Part shown: positions 36,330-48,904 of the stretch, piece after piece
Numbering within the stretch: position 1 is the stretch's first letter
Layout of the letters: each line of letters starts with the position of its first letter
Source of the DNA: Trichobilharzia szidati
Lineage: Eukaryota > Platyhelminthes > Trematoda > Strigeidida > Schistosomatidae
DNA length: 64,000 bases
NCBI GenBank assembly: GCA_944472155.2
Contig: OX235273.1
Span: 31,159,204-31,223,203, forward strand
Reading direction: 5' to 3'
Translations under genes and position numbers: made by a program
Notes under the pieces: generated by a model
Database searches by the model: none
What the model saw: only the letters and a program-made list of their open reading frames with translations
Told to the model about the DNA's origin: nothing

Positions 36330-37555
36330 ATTAATATTTCCTTTAATTCCTAGAGGAACAAAGGTCTTCAACCGCGCATCTCCACTGCGTTCGGCTCTCT
36401 GCCAACGTTTTCACCTGGCTCCAAGTTTTACCGCATGCTTTCATCTCCTCTTCACATGACCTCCTCCAAGTCACACTTGGACTACCAACTCCCAGATTCC
36501 CTTTCAGGTTCCACTTAAGGGCTTGTCTAGTGATGTCACTTGATCGTTTCCTCAGAGTATGGCCAATCCATCTCCATTTCTTCCTGCCTATTTGTTGCAC
36601 AATCGGCTTATGGTTGGTTTGCTCCCGGAGATTCCTGTTGCCGATCTTTTCTGGCCATCTGATCTTGAGTATTGAGCGAAGACAGCTGGTAATGAAGGTC
36701 TGTAGTTTGTTTGATGTGCTCTTTATGACGCGCCAAGTCTCTGATCCGTATAGTGGCAATGACTTCACATTGGAGTTGAAAATCCAGATCTTATTTTTCA
36801 TGTTGAGTGCTGTCAACCTCTACACAGATTTGAGAGTATTGGAAGCTTGTCTTGCTTTCCCGATCCTTGCTTTGATATCCTCGTCATTTCCGCCTGTAGT
36901 TGAAACGACGCTTCACAGGTAGGTAAAGGAGGTTGTTTCCTTCAGGTTTCTCCCAGTTATGCTGATTGTTTTCTGTTGTTGCTGTTGCTGTTGTTGTTGG
37001 CCAGGAATCTTTATCACCTCTGTTTTATCTTTGTTTACCTGAAGTCCTTCACATCTTTGATGCTTCGTCTATCGCCAACTTGTCGCTTTTCACTTGCATG
37101 TCTTCCAGTTAGTCGGAAATCAGACATATATCATCGATTAGATTATTGACTCTCCCGTTGTCGATCCACATCCATTCCATCTGCTTTCGCACATACCCAG
37201 TACTTCAAGCCATATGTTCGCATCTCTTTTGCAACCTGGGCAGCTTTTTTAGTCTCGTACACTGTAGGGACATTCCATTTCCCCATTCCTACTCTTGCTT
37301 TCATTGAGAGAAGACACATTCGTTGGTTGTCTTCACGAAGGCTTTCACCAGCACTCTGTGTCGTTTAACCTATCCAATTCAAAAGAAGAATAAGATTTAT
37401 ATTTAAAGCTTTTGCATTTTTAATATATTTTTTCTCTGTTGACGTTTCTCTAGCGGTTTGAAAGATGAATTGGTGTGAGGTTGCTATCCCCATGCCTAAC
37501 CCTCCCTCTTTACCCTGGCTTGGGACCAGCTAGAAAACTACATGTTTTGTTATAG
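36330..37555 (-). mobile_element. Internally deleted RTE-type LINE (copy C)
   Basis: Minus strand. The 5' untranslated part at 37.4-37.55 kb (GGCATGGGGATAGCAACC) matches the RTE at 58.03 kb. Then follows the start of the endonuclease (about 37.15-37.3 kb: GKWNVPTVYE, KKAAQVAKEMRTYGL). At about 37138 this joins directly to the RT motif C region (DDICLIS, SD(F) in a broken frame), skipping the rest of the endonuclease and most of the RT. The C-terminal frame at 36343-36816 is complete (LPLYGSETWRVIK, KKWRWIGHTLRKRSSDITRQ, WRRSCEEEMKACGKTWSQVK, EDLCSSRN). A glutamine-coding CAACAACAGCAAC-type tract is at about 36975-37000. The 3' end is GGAATTAAAGGAAATATTAA. Confidence 0.85.
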
Positions 37556-38904
37556 ATACCTATATATATATATATATAAACATATATAAATATCTTTGAT
37601 AAGTTTCAGCCTGCAAGCACTTAACGCCCTCAAGTCGTCTATGTCAGTTGACTCCGCTTCCTGTCTGTTTATCGTAACACTATGCAAAAGATGAACAAGA
37701 TTATCATTTTTGATTCGGCTTCCCTGTTTTACCTTGTTTCTTCTCAATAACGTGTTGGTAATAGAATTCTTAATGTTGTATCGAAATAAGTGAAAACCTT
37801 CGCTTTTCGAAAATATTCCCAATAAATGGCTGAAATGCCAAGCATCCGAAAGATTATTGGTCAAGTAGTCTGCATTGAATAAGGAATTAGCTACTGTGAG
37901 ACAAATGGAAGATGTACGTTTATGATGTGAAAATGAATCAAATTCATTTCAGAAGATACTAATAACGTTAGTTACAGATGGTGGATAATACTCATTGGAA
38001 GATGTCAATAGCTGAACACTATTCATGTCAACTATTAGTGTTCTCCAGTGACATCAAGGTGATAGAAACAATGGGGAGAAGTTTTGCGCACTTTCTGACG
38101 AGCTCTAAAGTGATGTGATGACGTAGATAAATTAGTGTACAGAATCAGTTTAAGCCGCTCGAATAATGCAGGTTTCTAAATTCCACAGTGACTTGTGAAA
38201 CTTACAAATTCCGAATTTGAGTATAATGAGTAAGTTTCATTATTAAAATCACAAAAATGATACTGTTTTAAACTCACCTGTATTCACTTCAGAAGGCAAA
38301 ACTTTTAGAGTCAATTCTACCATCTAATCAGTATGCATCTTCATCCATTGTTGCAAAAATTAATTGAATTCCGAAATATGCGTTCGGAATTTCTTAGAGT
38401 TAGGATGAATGAAGTTATAATATTCCCCCTTACAAGTCAACTATACGGAACAGCAAGTCATTTCATTGACATAAATCACCTTTCAAATAATAGAGAAGAT
38501 ATGTAGCTCAGGTGGATAATTTGCAATTAGTAGTGTTCTTAACCAGCTCAGAGAACACTACCAATTATAATTCACCTTTTTTCTGCATGAATTCCTTATG
38601 AGGACAGTCATGTTGCAGAATAAAGAATTCATGAAATTTGTCTGAATCGAATATAAAAATAAATTGCATGACCACGAAAGATACGGGCAAACCGACATTT
38701 TCATCTCCATGAAAACGGTGCGAAAATTTATCATACTAGTAAGAAGAGCGTCCACAGTGCCTAAATTAAGGCTTGAAAAACAAATTTTAAAATTTGAATG
38801 ACTCAACAAAAATGTATATAAATATCCTCCGCGTTTTACAAAATCTACATCATTAACACTCCAACTAAGATTAACTGAAGCTTAAAACAGCAGTCAGATA
38901 TTTC
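37556..38904. other. Gene-poor stretch with a (TA)n tract
   Basis: A TATATA tract lies at about 37559-37578. A small hairpin TAGTGTTCT / AGAACACTA is at about 38530-38562. No supported gene. Confidence 0.45.
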
Positions 38905-39260
38905 ATTTAGATGGTCGCCCGGTCGTTCAGGATCAACTACACTTCTACAACTGTGGTCTCCACTATCTTCAGCAGTCGTTCGAAGTAGTCATCATGACGA
39001 TTGCTTGCTATCGACGGATAATGTGTGTGCAACTTATAATGTGACACGTTGACGAAACCTATTCACAGTTCGCTTTCGTGTCATCCTTGCTATTATCTTG
39101 GAGAAAAGTCGTTCTGTTCATGTCTTCGCCAGAGTTATCACAAATGTACATCCAGATAGGAAGCCATTTACTTACATTTTTCTAAAATGTGAAACAAATA
39201 AATGGATGCAGATTTTGTTACACTAAGTGAAGCGTACGAAGTAAGTTACTATGGCCTCTT
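38905..39260 (+). repeat. Ancient diverged copy of the tandem-array unit
   Basis: GGATCAACTACACTTCTACA, GTCTCCACTATCTTCAGCAG and TGACGATTGCTTGCTATCGA line up with the array unit at 47.46-47.55 kb, and the match continues more weakly through TTCGCTTTCGTGTCATCC and AAGTTACTATGGC. It is far more diverged than the array copies and lies 7 kb outside them. Confidence 0.6.
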
Positions 39261-40085
39261 CATTACTGTGGACAATCATACATCACATCCAGTTCGCTTC
39301 TGTATCATTGATGCCATTATGCTCTAACTGCCTCAGTTGAATAATGATAGTGGACAGCCACATATCAGTAAACTAATTATTTACAAAAATAAAAGCTGAC
39401 ACGTTCTCGATATTCCAAGATGCTTTCACTGTCTTGCATTCATAACAACAACTTTAACAGTTACTTTCGACAAAACTGGAGACAGCAATAAGAGGTATGT
39501 ATTCGAAACTTAAGGAAGAATCGGTTATTACCTTATGCTTATTGAATTTTCATTCACTCCATTCTCACACAATATACTTCAATTTCTTCATTTACATTCT
39601 GCAGTTTATACAGCGGTTTCTCTCACCGGCTGGAGTACTCATAAGAATCCGAAATCAGCTTAATTATCCCTTATATTGAAGTGATGTGACTGCAGTCAGT
39701 TTAATATATCCCCCCGATTTTCCGATTACCTCCACAGAGTGAATAGTATAATTAAGGAAGTCCAGATTTCTTTGGTAGATAGTGGGAAATCCAACAGTAT
39801 TTGCAGAACGTTTTGTTTTGAGGACAGTAAGAGGATGAACTGTTAACATTTCTCCTATAATATATGGAATTATCACGGTATTTAAAGACTTATCTGCCTC
39901 CTTGTCAGAATACCCTATACGTTCTCATGTTCTTTAGATGTCCGGTAATCAGAACTTCGAGCTTTTTCATTTCTTGGAGTTATGAGTAACTGACTGGGGA
40001 GGTATTTGTAAAGTGGCTGACATCTTAGTCTATCGATAAGCTTCAGTAAAGTATCGAGTTATGAGTAAAGATTTGATTTGCATTA
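39261..40085. other. No gene recognised
   Basis: Short open frames only. Confidence 0.45.
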
Positions 40086-40089
40086 ACAT

Positions 40090-42400
40090 GTACCATTATT
40101 ATTATTCGACTGGGTTCCGGATGAGACAGGGATCAACGAAACATCTCCATTTCATTCAATTCTCTGTATTCCACTTTAGCTGGGCCAATAATAAGTCACA
40201 AGCTGGCATTTCTTCCTCACGCGATGTTCTCCATGATACTCCCAAACGAACACCCAACTCGTCGTCCCCCATACAAGTGCCCCTTGAGAGCCTGCGTACC
40301 ATGCTACGCCACGTAACATTCTCCTCAGCGTGTGTCAGATCCATCTCCAATTCACTCCGCATATTTGTCGGATAGTAGGCTGTCGGTTGGTTAACCGACT
40401 GACGCAGTCCCATAATGATGATCCCCTCTAGACATCTGGTTTTCAATATGCAGTAGTTTGCAAATGCTTTATTTGAGGTGTGCTCCAAGCCTCTGAAACA
40501 TACACTAGAAATGACTCAAAAATATTGTTGAAAACCCATGTGCTGATTACAGGGCATTTCCACACTGATTTCAGGACAATAAAGGCATGTCTTGCTCACC
40601 CGAACTTGCATCTTACATCCTCATTTGGATCAATGTAGTTTTAACGATTCTGTCGAGACATTTGAAAGAAGCTAATTATTAAATATTGGTGTTTGCTTTG
40701 ATTTGTTAGATGTCTTCATCACATCTTTCTTCTCTTTGTTCATTCAAAGTTATTTCTTCTCTTCTGTCAACTCGCTGGACTTCGCCTGCATATCTTTGAG
40801 TTTGTGTGACGAAAAACATAAATAGTCCGCGAAGTCCAAATCTTCTCAAGTCTTTAATAGTAATAAAGCTTTATTTCAGACAAAATGCGTAAAGATGATG
40901 AAAAATGTCCAGCGTATTCAGTTCCAAAATCCTTTTTTCTTCCTACAGGATCTACATGTGAAGTAATAATCGTAATTATTTCTTTATTGCGTTGAAGAGC
41001 TGCACAGAGTTTATTTGGAAGTAAGTTAAATCAGAGCGCAAGTTCATGTATAGCTCATTTGATATAACTGCACGATTCAAACAACGATAAATCCAGATGA
41101 AATTAGGGATTTCATTAGAAGACAAATCCAGTAGCCCATTGATTTAATCAGGCCGCCTTCTTATCGGCCAAACGTATTCCTGTCTTCTCGCTCCCTAACC
41201 ACTATCTGATGCATGTGTCTGCCAACAACAGTCATGAATATCATCGTTATAATGGGAAATCTTGTCTTATTCCTGTCTTAAGAAATAAGATATTCCTGAG
41301 TTTGCTGTTTTATATCACAGGTCATGTAGAGTCATGATTTAGCTGTTGAATTAGGTTGATAAGGGTGCCGTGCACTCTGCACTTGTGGAGATGCCTTTCA
41401 GTATCTTTATTGCGTTTGCAAATTCCGCTGTTGTAGGACAGCTGTCGTTTCTCTAGCAGGCGTATCTGGATAGGCTGCAGTTGATTATTTGGTTAAAGAG
41501 CCTTTCGAATTCATCATCTCATCGTTTCCTGCCTTACCTCTTTTGTAATTAGATTTATTTCACTATCTGTCACTGGTTTCACCTCTGTTGGTCTCCCTCA
41601 CCGACCACAAACGACCTATTAATGTGATATTACTTTGCGACATTTTTCCTGCCTGCAGCTTGTTTCGCTTTTGTCGTCAGTATACTGTAGGATTGTCGTT
41701 TGTCTATCATAGCACCTCTCCTCATTTCTTCATTCAGTGAGATGTACACTGAAGTCAACTTCACTCTCTTTTATCTATCTGTGTATTGGTTCACCTTCTA
41801 TTTCACCATCCTCCCCTTCTACGTGTCTGTAGAAAGAAATACCTTGTCTTGCCTCTTCTTTCTCCTTGAAACAGATGTACATGTTTCCATCAACATCATT
41901 CTGCAATGAAGATGTCCCTTGTATTTCCAATCTTCATTTTCTAAGTGTTAGACTTCAGTTGCAGCCTATCTCTAGTTTCTTTGAAGGCTTTCAACCTGAC
42001 CTTATGTGCTCTTTGCAATTGATAATGGTGTGATCTTATATCTGCTTCTATTCTCGGTTTCGTTTCTTGCAGGCTACGTCACCAATTTCTTGGGTTCGGA
42101 GATGAAGTTTGTCTGATTCTTGGTGTGGCCACCTTGTGAAATCCATCTCACTTTGTGTGTATTCTTGTGTTTGTTCTTGCTCCCTGTTGTCACAAAATCA
42201 ATGAATACACAGGATTTTGAGAAGAGTTCTCACTCATTTCTCCCAGATTCATTAGACCCATGATGAATTCTCTTTCTGCATTATCTGCTCCCATTTTGGC
42301 ATTCATATCACGCATTAGGATTTTGATGTTACTCTAACGTTTCTGTAGAGACGGGATTGATTTTCCAGTATGGAATCGCTAACTTACCTGCACGTTCAAT
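40090..42400 (-). mobile_element. Old, heavily decayed RTE-type LINE (copy F)
   Basis: Minus strand, in order. Endonuclease piece at about 42.25-42.34 kb: NIKILMRDMNAKMGADNAER, with the metal-binding GDMNA as RDMNA. A linker at about 41.4-41.6 kb (TTAEFANAIKILKG). Motif B at about 41.27 kb as TGIRQ. Motif C at about 40.83 kb as DLDFADYLCF, normally FADD. The C-terminal region at 40156-40488. A 3' tail of AATAATAATAATGG at about 40093-40106. Every block is in a different frame from the next, with many stops. The gene order and direction leave no doubt about the family. It is the oldest-looking near-full-length copy in the window. Confidence 0.75.
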
Positions 42401-42889
42401 CTCAACCAAGAAAATGATTAAAAATTTTGATTATATAATATCCCATATACTTCAACTAACCCATCAGTTCTACAATTCAAGTTATACGGATATATGATGA
42501 ATGTATTTGAGATGTAATGTCATGAAACGCCTCAACATACCTTACAAAATAAGAGGCGTCTTCATGAACTCATCATTCGCTCAGGTTCATTACTGCTTAT
42601 TCATAAATGTGCTTTCTAATTTCTAATTCATCTACACAGTATATAGACCACCAGAAACATAAAACCAAAATTTCAGAGGAACCAAACATTACTTGTTCTA
42701 AAACAGAAACTGTGTATGAAATCGGATTTCAAGGGTGAAGCCTGCGGCACCATTCAGAGAAGAATTTCACCATATTTGAGAAGAGAAATCTTTGCACCGA
42801 CGCTAAGAATAATGTTCTTTAGCTGTCTATTGATCTTCAGGGGCCTTGAGAGCAAGGTGTCAAACCTGACCACTTCTTTGTACATATAT
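42401..42889. other. No gene recognised, possible PLE remnant
   Basis: AT-rich. The frame at 42716-42898 runs straight up to the GIY-YIG fragment and may be eroded PLE sequence, as suggested by the fit of its position, but no motif supports it. Confidence 0.35.
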
Positions 42890-43075
42890 ATCAGTTAACC
42901 TGTTACTGTGAAGCCGAGTGCGTTGGTCGTTCAGTGTGTATTCTATCTAAAGGTGTTGGTGAACACTTTCCCTCTTGGCTGAAGAGAGGTAGTAATGGCT
43001 CTATAACCAGTCAGATAATAGAACACTTTGTCAACACTGGTTTCAACAAATGCCTCCTTCAAATTAATCTGTGAA
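42890..43075 (+). pseudogene. PLE GIY-YIG domain fragment
   Basis: The frame reads YQLTCYCEAECVGRSVCIL, then KGVGEHFPSWLKRGSNG, SITSQIIEHFVNTGFNKC, then a stop. This lines up with YQFECS, GTSYIGRTNRHFHRR, ISEHHPAWLSK and SSILAHFVDSEHKV of the PLE at 49.8-50.0 kb, so it is the same part of the domain from a distant family. The CxC pair before the nuclease motif is kept, whereas YIG has become CVG. The frame upstream is broken by a TAA at 42896. Confidence 0.7.
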
Positions 43076-45739
43076 GTGAGAAGTAACCCGCCAAAGACTA
43101 TACTATTTCATATCCTTTGCAGTGCTAAATCCTTAGGCATTCAAGTAGAATAACCAGAGTTGTTCATAAAAATGAGGATTATTCAACCACTTATGCAATC
43201 ATGCTAACAACTTTGTTAACTTCTTCTGACTTGACTTTTGCTTGTTTGTTTATCAAATCCCTATGACTCTTGTACTTCTTTAGAGCTCTTGCATAACTCC
43301 ATATTCTTCTTCTTTTTATGTGCATCCTAATTACAACACACATTAAATAATTTACCTTACTATGTAACTATGATACACTTATTCAAATTTTTGATACATT
43401 GACCAACATGAACAAGTATGTTTAGATGACCCATCACTTTTTTACAATCCTCTTTCATGAAAGAATGGTACAAAAATGTGATTGGACAACTAAAGAAAAT
43501 GATCTAGCCAAAAATAACCTATACGTTGAACTACTTGTTTTGTTTTCATTAATGTGTTGCTGGGGATTATTCACGAATATCCACTTTTGACATGATCGAC
43601 ATTTGAAAATTCAATATATGATGAAGTATTAAACTAAATACTAACTGTTTCACTCACTTACACACACTGGTATGAGGAGAGTACAAACATATAATTTTGT
43701 TTATTAAATTATTACTAATATTATTTATCATTATTTTCATAACAGTGATAACAGGTGATTTGCGTTCGTTTTAACTATAGAGTCTATCTTATCTTCTAAT
43801 TCCTTTACACTGCGATTGAGACATACTACTTAAAGCTAAAGCCATGGAGTTTCGGTAGCATTGGCGTTATTTTCACAAGGTGATTTGGCTCGTGCAACCT
43901 TTCCTCTTATTCAGCCTAACTACCGGCTTGATGTGGATTAACGACTGCATCGGCCGAGGATAGAAACTCGGATCAGCTGGGTGGTTGGCGAGTGTTCTAC
44001 CGCTGCAACCCCAACGCAGTACTGTACAATCTGATTATTTGGCAATTATTTTCATACTGAGAAAACCTGGCAGATTGGTTGAAAATGCAAATATTCTGCA
44101 TGCAAAAGAAAACGTGTCACATATCGCCATTTGTGTACATAAGAGTCCCAATTCATGCCGAAATGGCTGTCCTGTACTGTCAGCCTTTCCAATGGTTATC
44201 TAGTCGTATCAACTTGTGACTAGTCAGGTCTCTGCAGACCAGCGCCTGTCAATATACATACATATGTTTTTTTCTTATGGTCACCACGTACTAATAAGAT
44301 TACACTGATTTGATCTTTAACTAAATTTACAATCAAATGTCTGGTGAATATGTCACTAAGTTAATCAGTCAAAATGGATCTCTTCTGGTGAAGACAACCA
44401 TTCTCTGGTCCCTACTTCAACTGCCTGAAAATCTTGAATTTCTGTACATAAATATCACGAGATCAATAATACAACACCTTCGCATAGACTCATGAACATT
44501 GCATTTCGTGAAAATGTTTCCCACCAAAGTTCACTCATCGGAGCGGAGCAGGAATTTTTAATAATGCTAAACAATTCATATGTATTTCAAATATTCTTTC
44601 TGTGATCAGTCTGTATTTTCAGTCGTAATCATGACTTTCAAAAGGAATTCTGATTTAGTTGACTGCATGTATAGTAAATTCGTTCTTGAGTTTCGATCAC
44701 AGAGTGAATAGTCATTATTAGATTTATCACTTCAAATATTCTGCCTGCGGTCACTTCAGTGGAAGCGTGAGACTCCGTTGACATTCATCTGTAGTTTTAA
44801 TTTTTTCGAATTGAAATTATCAAACTTCTGCTGATGTCGACAGAGAGGTCTATTCATTTTCATAGAATTAGGGTTTCAGCAATGGATAGTTAAAGATTGT
44901 GTCACCCATCAAGCGTAAAAGTTGGTTAGTGTAATGTAGAATTGTTCAATACCAGGTTGTGTAATTGATCAAACAATCAATGGCACAAAATCACCTTGCG
45001 CAAAATCAAGTAAACCAAATGGAGTTAAGTTCACATTTGAATAAATTCATTTAATCTCCTGTGTTATATGTCATCGCAAATATTCGCTCAGAGTTCCACC
45101 ATATATTCATTATCGCGATCAAATATAAAAACCCTTAATCAAAACATTTAATTACTAATTTCGTTTGCTCCTACAATAAATAGTTTATCGACAGACGTAA
45201 AACCCACATCATAAACATAGAAAAAACCCGTAGTGAAGCTCATTCAGATTCGTTATCCAGTAGGTTAAACGTGCAAAAAGCTCATTGAGGTGTCTGGATA
45301 TCTGTTGTATTATTTACAACACTATGACATTGTAAGCTGTAACTTTTAGTAATGCATAATTAAAGTTAATTCGCCAATTCCCATTAAGTAAACGCATGCA
45401 TTGTCCAATGGTTTCACAACTGCATATGCTGATTTAAGAATCTCATTACATCTATAAAAAAAATATCACCCAAGAAGGTGCAGTCGATTTAAAATGACGA
45501 AAAAGATAAATGGTAAGAAATTCAAAGCCAATAGTTTATAATAATAGATAGAGAATGAAGAAAAAATAGACGGAATTTACTTACCACTAGCTAAGTACGC
45601 GAAAACATATGTATATATACAAAAAATAAAGACCATCTAACGCGACAAAACAAAGGATAAATACGTTCGTATAATTATACAAGACAAAGTGATAAATAGA
45701 AAAAGTCCGATATTTTATTAGATATTACAAATTAAACCG
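43076..45739. other. Gene-poor stretch
   Basis: No supported gene. A less AT-rich patch at 43830-44000 with CCGGCTTGATGTGG and GATAGAAACTCGG looks like part of an unnamed repeat. The frame at 43985-44203 has no known domain. Confidence 0.4.
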
Positions 45740-45884
45740 AAGACAATAAAGTCAAAATGTGAGGATACATATTGAGTGATAATTCATGAACACATAAAGG
45801 CTAGTTCGTGTAGATAGAGATCATTTAGTGACCGTTCAATGTGATTGTCAGTTCAACCAAGTTTTCCTGTCAGAATGAAAATGC

Positions 45885-46770
45885 ATTGACACAAATAATT
45901 ATTATAATTTCTTCGAATTCCCAGAGGAACAAATAGCTTCAGCCTCGCTTCTCCATTGATGTCGGTTCTCTGCCATTTTTTCACCTGACTCCAAGTCTTA
46001 CCGCATGATTTCATCTCCTCTTCACATGACCTCCTCCCAGTCACCCTTGGACTACTAACTCGCAGCTTCACTTTCGGGTTCCACTCGAGCAATAGCTTGT
46101 CCAGTGATGTCCCTTGATCGTTTCCTAAGAGTATGATCGGATTGATCGTACATGGTGCAGACGTTCCATGTCCCCACGCAGACTTTTTCTTTTGGCGCAA
46201 GGAGATTCATCGTGCTGAAGTTTCTGTAGCAACTTTGTTTACAGTGTGGAGTTGCTAGCCTCACGCCTGAGAAAGGGGTTGTTACATTAAAATATAGTTT
46301 ACAGAGAAGTGACCTTGTGGGTAGCTCCCCTTAAAACCTGGAAAGCAAGGAATAAAGCAGTCAGAACAACACCAGCAAAAGGAAAATAATTCACAACAAG
46401 AAGGGCAACAAGTGACAACAACAATAAAAAACCCTAGCAGTAGTATCACAGTCAGATACAGTTAACAAAAAGGATACCAAAATCATAGACTCACAGACTT
46501 CAGCCAAAGTGGACATGTAAATCCATCAATATATACAATTATATATATAAGTTAGTGTTAGACAGTCACAGAATGTCAAGCAGATAGTTATAGTTATTAT
46601 CGGTTGACAAGATTATATCCACAGATACAGTGTTCGAAAGGCAAATAATTACAATATATTCCACAGCTTCTTGCCAAGAAATTCCACAGAAACAAGAGTT
46701 TTATGTAGCTATGTGAATATAGCGCAATAATCGAATATCGCGTCAAGGTGCATTGACACATGAATATTTA
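45885..46770 (-). mobile_element. Internally deleted RTE-type LINE (copy D)
   Basis: Minus strand. The 5' untranslated region (46.26-46.76 kb) is nearly identical to 57.57-58.06 kb. The coding start MNLLAPKEK, GTWNVCTMYD follows, and at about 46138 the sequence jumps to HTLRKRSRDITGQAIARVEP in the C-terminal region, then to the 3' end at about 45.9 kb (GTTCCTCTGGGAATTCG). More than 2.5 kb of the full element are missing. It shares with the copy at 57.5 kb the altered stretch GAAGCTGCGAGT in place of the GGGAAGCGGCGAGT seen at 17.9 kb, so both come from the same already-defective lineage. Confidence 0.88.
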
Positions 46771-47154
46771 TACTCAGATAATGTGAAAAATATATGTTCC
46801 TTTAAAGTCAACATAAGTCCTGTTTACATATTCACAGCATTAAATGAAAGCGAGAGAAGAAATGATACAAAATGTACATAAAACGAATAGAAAAATTATA
46901 ATAGACATTTCAAAGAAAGAGTAAGAATACATACGCCAACGGTTATCTGTTAAAAAAATTTAAATCTCACAAAATCATGACAGCAGCAGAAACAAAATAT
47001 ATAACCAAGAAAAATAATAGACAACAAAAGGAAAACATAGAAACACTCTATCATGAAATATTAGAAAAATCTACACATATGACATACAAACACAAAAAAC
47101 ATCGCGATAAAAATTGCCGCTAATAAACTAACCAAATAAATCATTCAAGAGTTG
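46771..47154. other. A-rich segment left of the first full unit
   Basis: Very AT-rich with no open frame; probably an eroded linker of the array. Confidence 0.4.
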
Positions 47155-48405
47155 GGAGTCGAATAATGCTTATAAACATCAACTTATAGAGTTATACACA
47201 GTGTCATCAAATGACACAGGAAATATTCTAAGAGCGACTGGAAAGTGTGAATTCCTGATAATCAATTGCCACACAAGATAGGCCTTTCGTTTACGAGAGG
47301 CTGTTTGCTCTACACTTCACTCACAGAAGATGTGACAGTTCCACGGAGAGACGTCACACACACTCGACAAGCAAATCATCACAATCCACACTCCGAACAA
47401 CATCAATTGAAGCTGAGAGCACCAACGAGACATGTCACCTTGATCGTCACCTGTTCGTGCAGAATCAACTTGAACTCTCACAACTGTCATCTCCACTATC
47501 CTCAACAGTCGTGTGAATTGATCATGATTATGTTTGCTTGCGATGAAGGGATTATTTGTGTGTGAGACTCTTAGGGATGCATCGCGACCAAAGTTGCACT
47601 CACTTCACTTCCATATCATTTACACTATGATACTGGACACAAGTTGATTCATTCATGTCATCACAGGATTTCTAGGAAATGTTCATGACTTTTGGTAAAC
47701 ATTCACTTACATTGAACTATAGCGTGATGTATTAAAACGAATATGAGTTTCGTTATATTAAACTAAGTGTGTGAAGTTAGTTATTGGCAGGGTATCACAA
47801 TAGCTAATCATTGTAGATCGCAAAGGTAACAGTTAAAATCTACTATATTTTATGGGCTAATCCGGAATGATGTCAAGACAGCATAAAAATAAGTAGAGGA
47901 CCCGGAATGAGAGAGATTCAATGAGATCATAAAGACATGTTCTTCTATATGAAGAAACGTCAGTGATATTTCGTAGTTCTTATCCATTCAACGAAACTTT
48001 CCTATCAAATAAAAAGCGCATTTACTCTAAAATAGCCTAATACATAACACGCTGTTTATTTGAAATAAATTTTGATTATTCAGAAGCCACTATCATAAAA
48101 TTTCGGACGATTTATAACTCATCAAAGATGGAATAGAATTTAGATAGTTAAAAAAAGGCTACCTAAAAAAACTGAAATTTTCCGATGAATCAGCACTTAA
48201 ACATACCATGTGATATTTCTTAAGGCAAGGAAAAATAGAAGAATAAGAGAACAATCAAGCTTCATAATCAGTGACGGCATATCTCATGACATAATGATAT
48301 AAGCAATGATTTGATTTGTCAATGGTTCGACGACCTCTCTACAATTCAATTCATTGTTAAACACATTTCACTCAAAATCACACCAAAATATCACGGTTAA
48401 CAGAA
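47155..48405 (+). repeat. Array unit U1
   Basis: The core is at about 47180-47560 with the hairpin at 47201-47217. The linker is of the type also seen at 54.72-55.54 and 61.53-62.36 kb (GATACTGGACACAAGTTGAT; CATATCTCATGACATAATGA near the end). The unit is cut on its right by the PLE palindrome. Confidence 0.85.
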
Positions 48406-48409
48406 AGAT

Positions 48410-48900
48410 TGAGCGAAGAAATATTTACTTTTCAATTAGATCCACTTCTCTGGCTCTACTCTAATATATATTGCATTTTTACAATACACAACACTTTACC
48501 AAACAAGTGGTGATATGTTTGTTAACAATAATAAAACCTTGTCAAAATGTCAATGGGTTGATAATTAACAAAGAAAATCAATACAAATTTCATAGGTCGA
48601 AATGGATAGAATAAATTATTTTACAAGGATAACACGTAATTACAGATGAAGTGATCAAAATAAAAATAAAATAATTTGGACAGTTATAATTTTTATAGTT
48701 TTTAAAGGTTTAGGGGCAGGGGGCGACGTAGTTCTGTTTATGCAATCTTGTAACGATGGCCACGGTAAGGAAAGTGGCTGTACAAATTTCTTCAGTACAC
48801 ATAGGCTTCCTTTCTTCTGGTGGATTCCGATTGCTTTAGCTGTCTGTAGAAGACGAACTCGTAGAGCAAAGTTAAGATTAGTCGGAATGCGATAAATAAA
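48410..48900 (-). pseudogene. PLE C-terminal end and 3' untranslated region
   Basis: Minus strand: NLNFALRVRLLQTAKAIGIH and KKFVQPLSLPWPSL, then the untranslated end out to AAGATTGAGCGAAGAAA, the same outer end as at 26.3 kb. The join at about 48900 (GCGATAAATAAATAAGAG) is a direct junction to the plus-strand PLE. Confidence 0.8.
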
Positions 48901-48904
48901 TAAG

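Noticed and set aside
41700..41909. Plus-strand frame of 69 codons.
   Set aside because: It is the opposite strand of the decayed RTE at 40.1-42.4 kb.
43830..44010. tRNA-like or SINE-like patch.
   Set aside because: No proper B-box on either strand and no second copy in the window.
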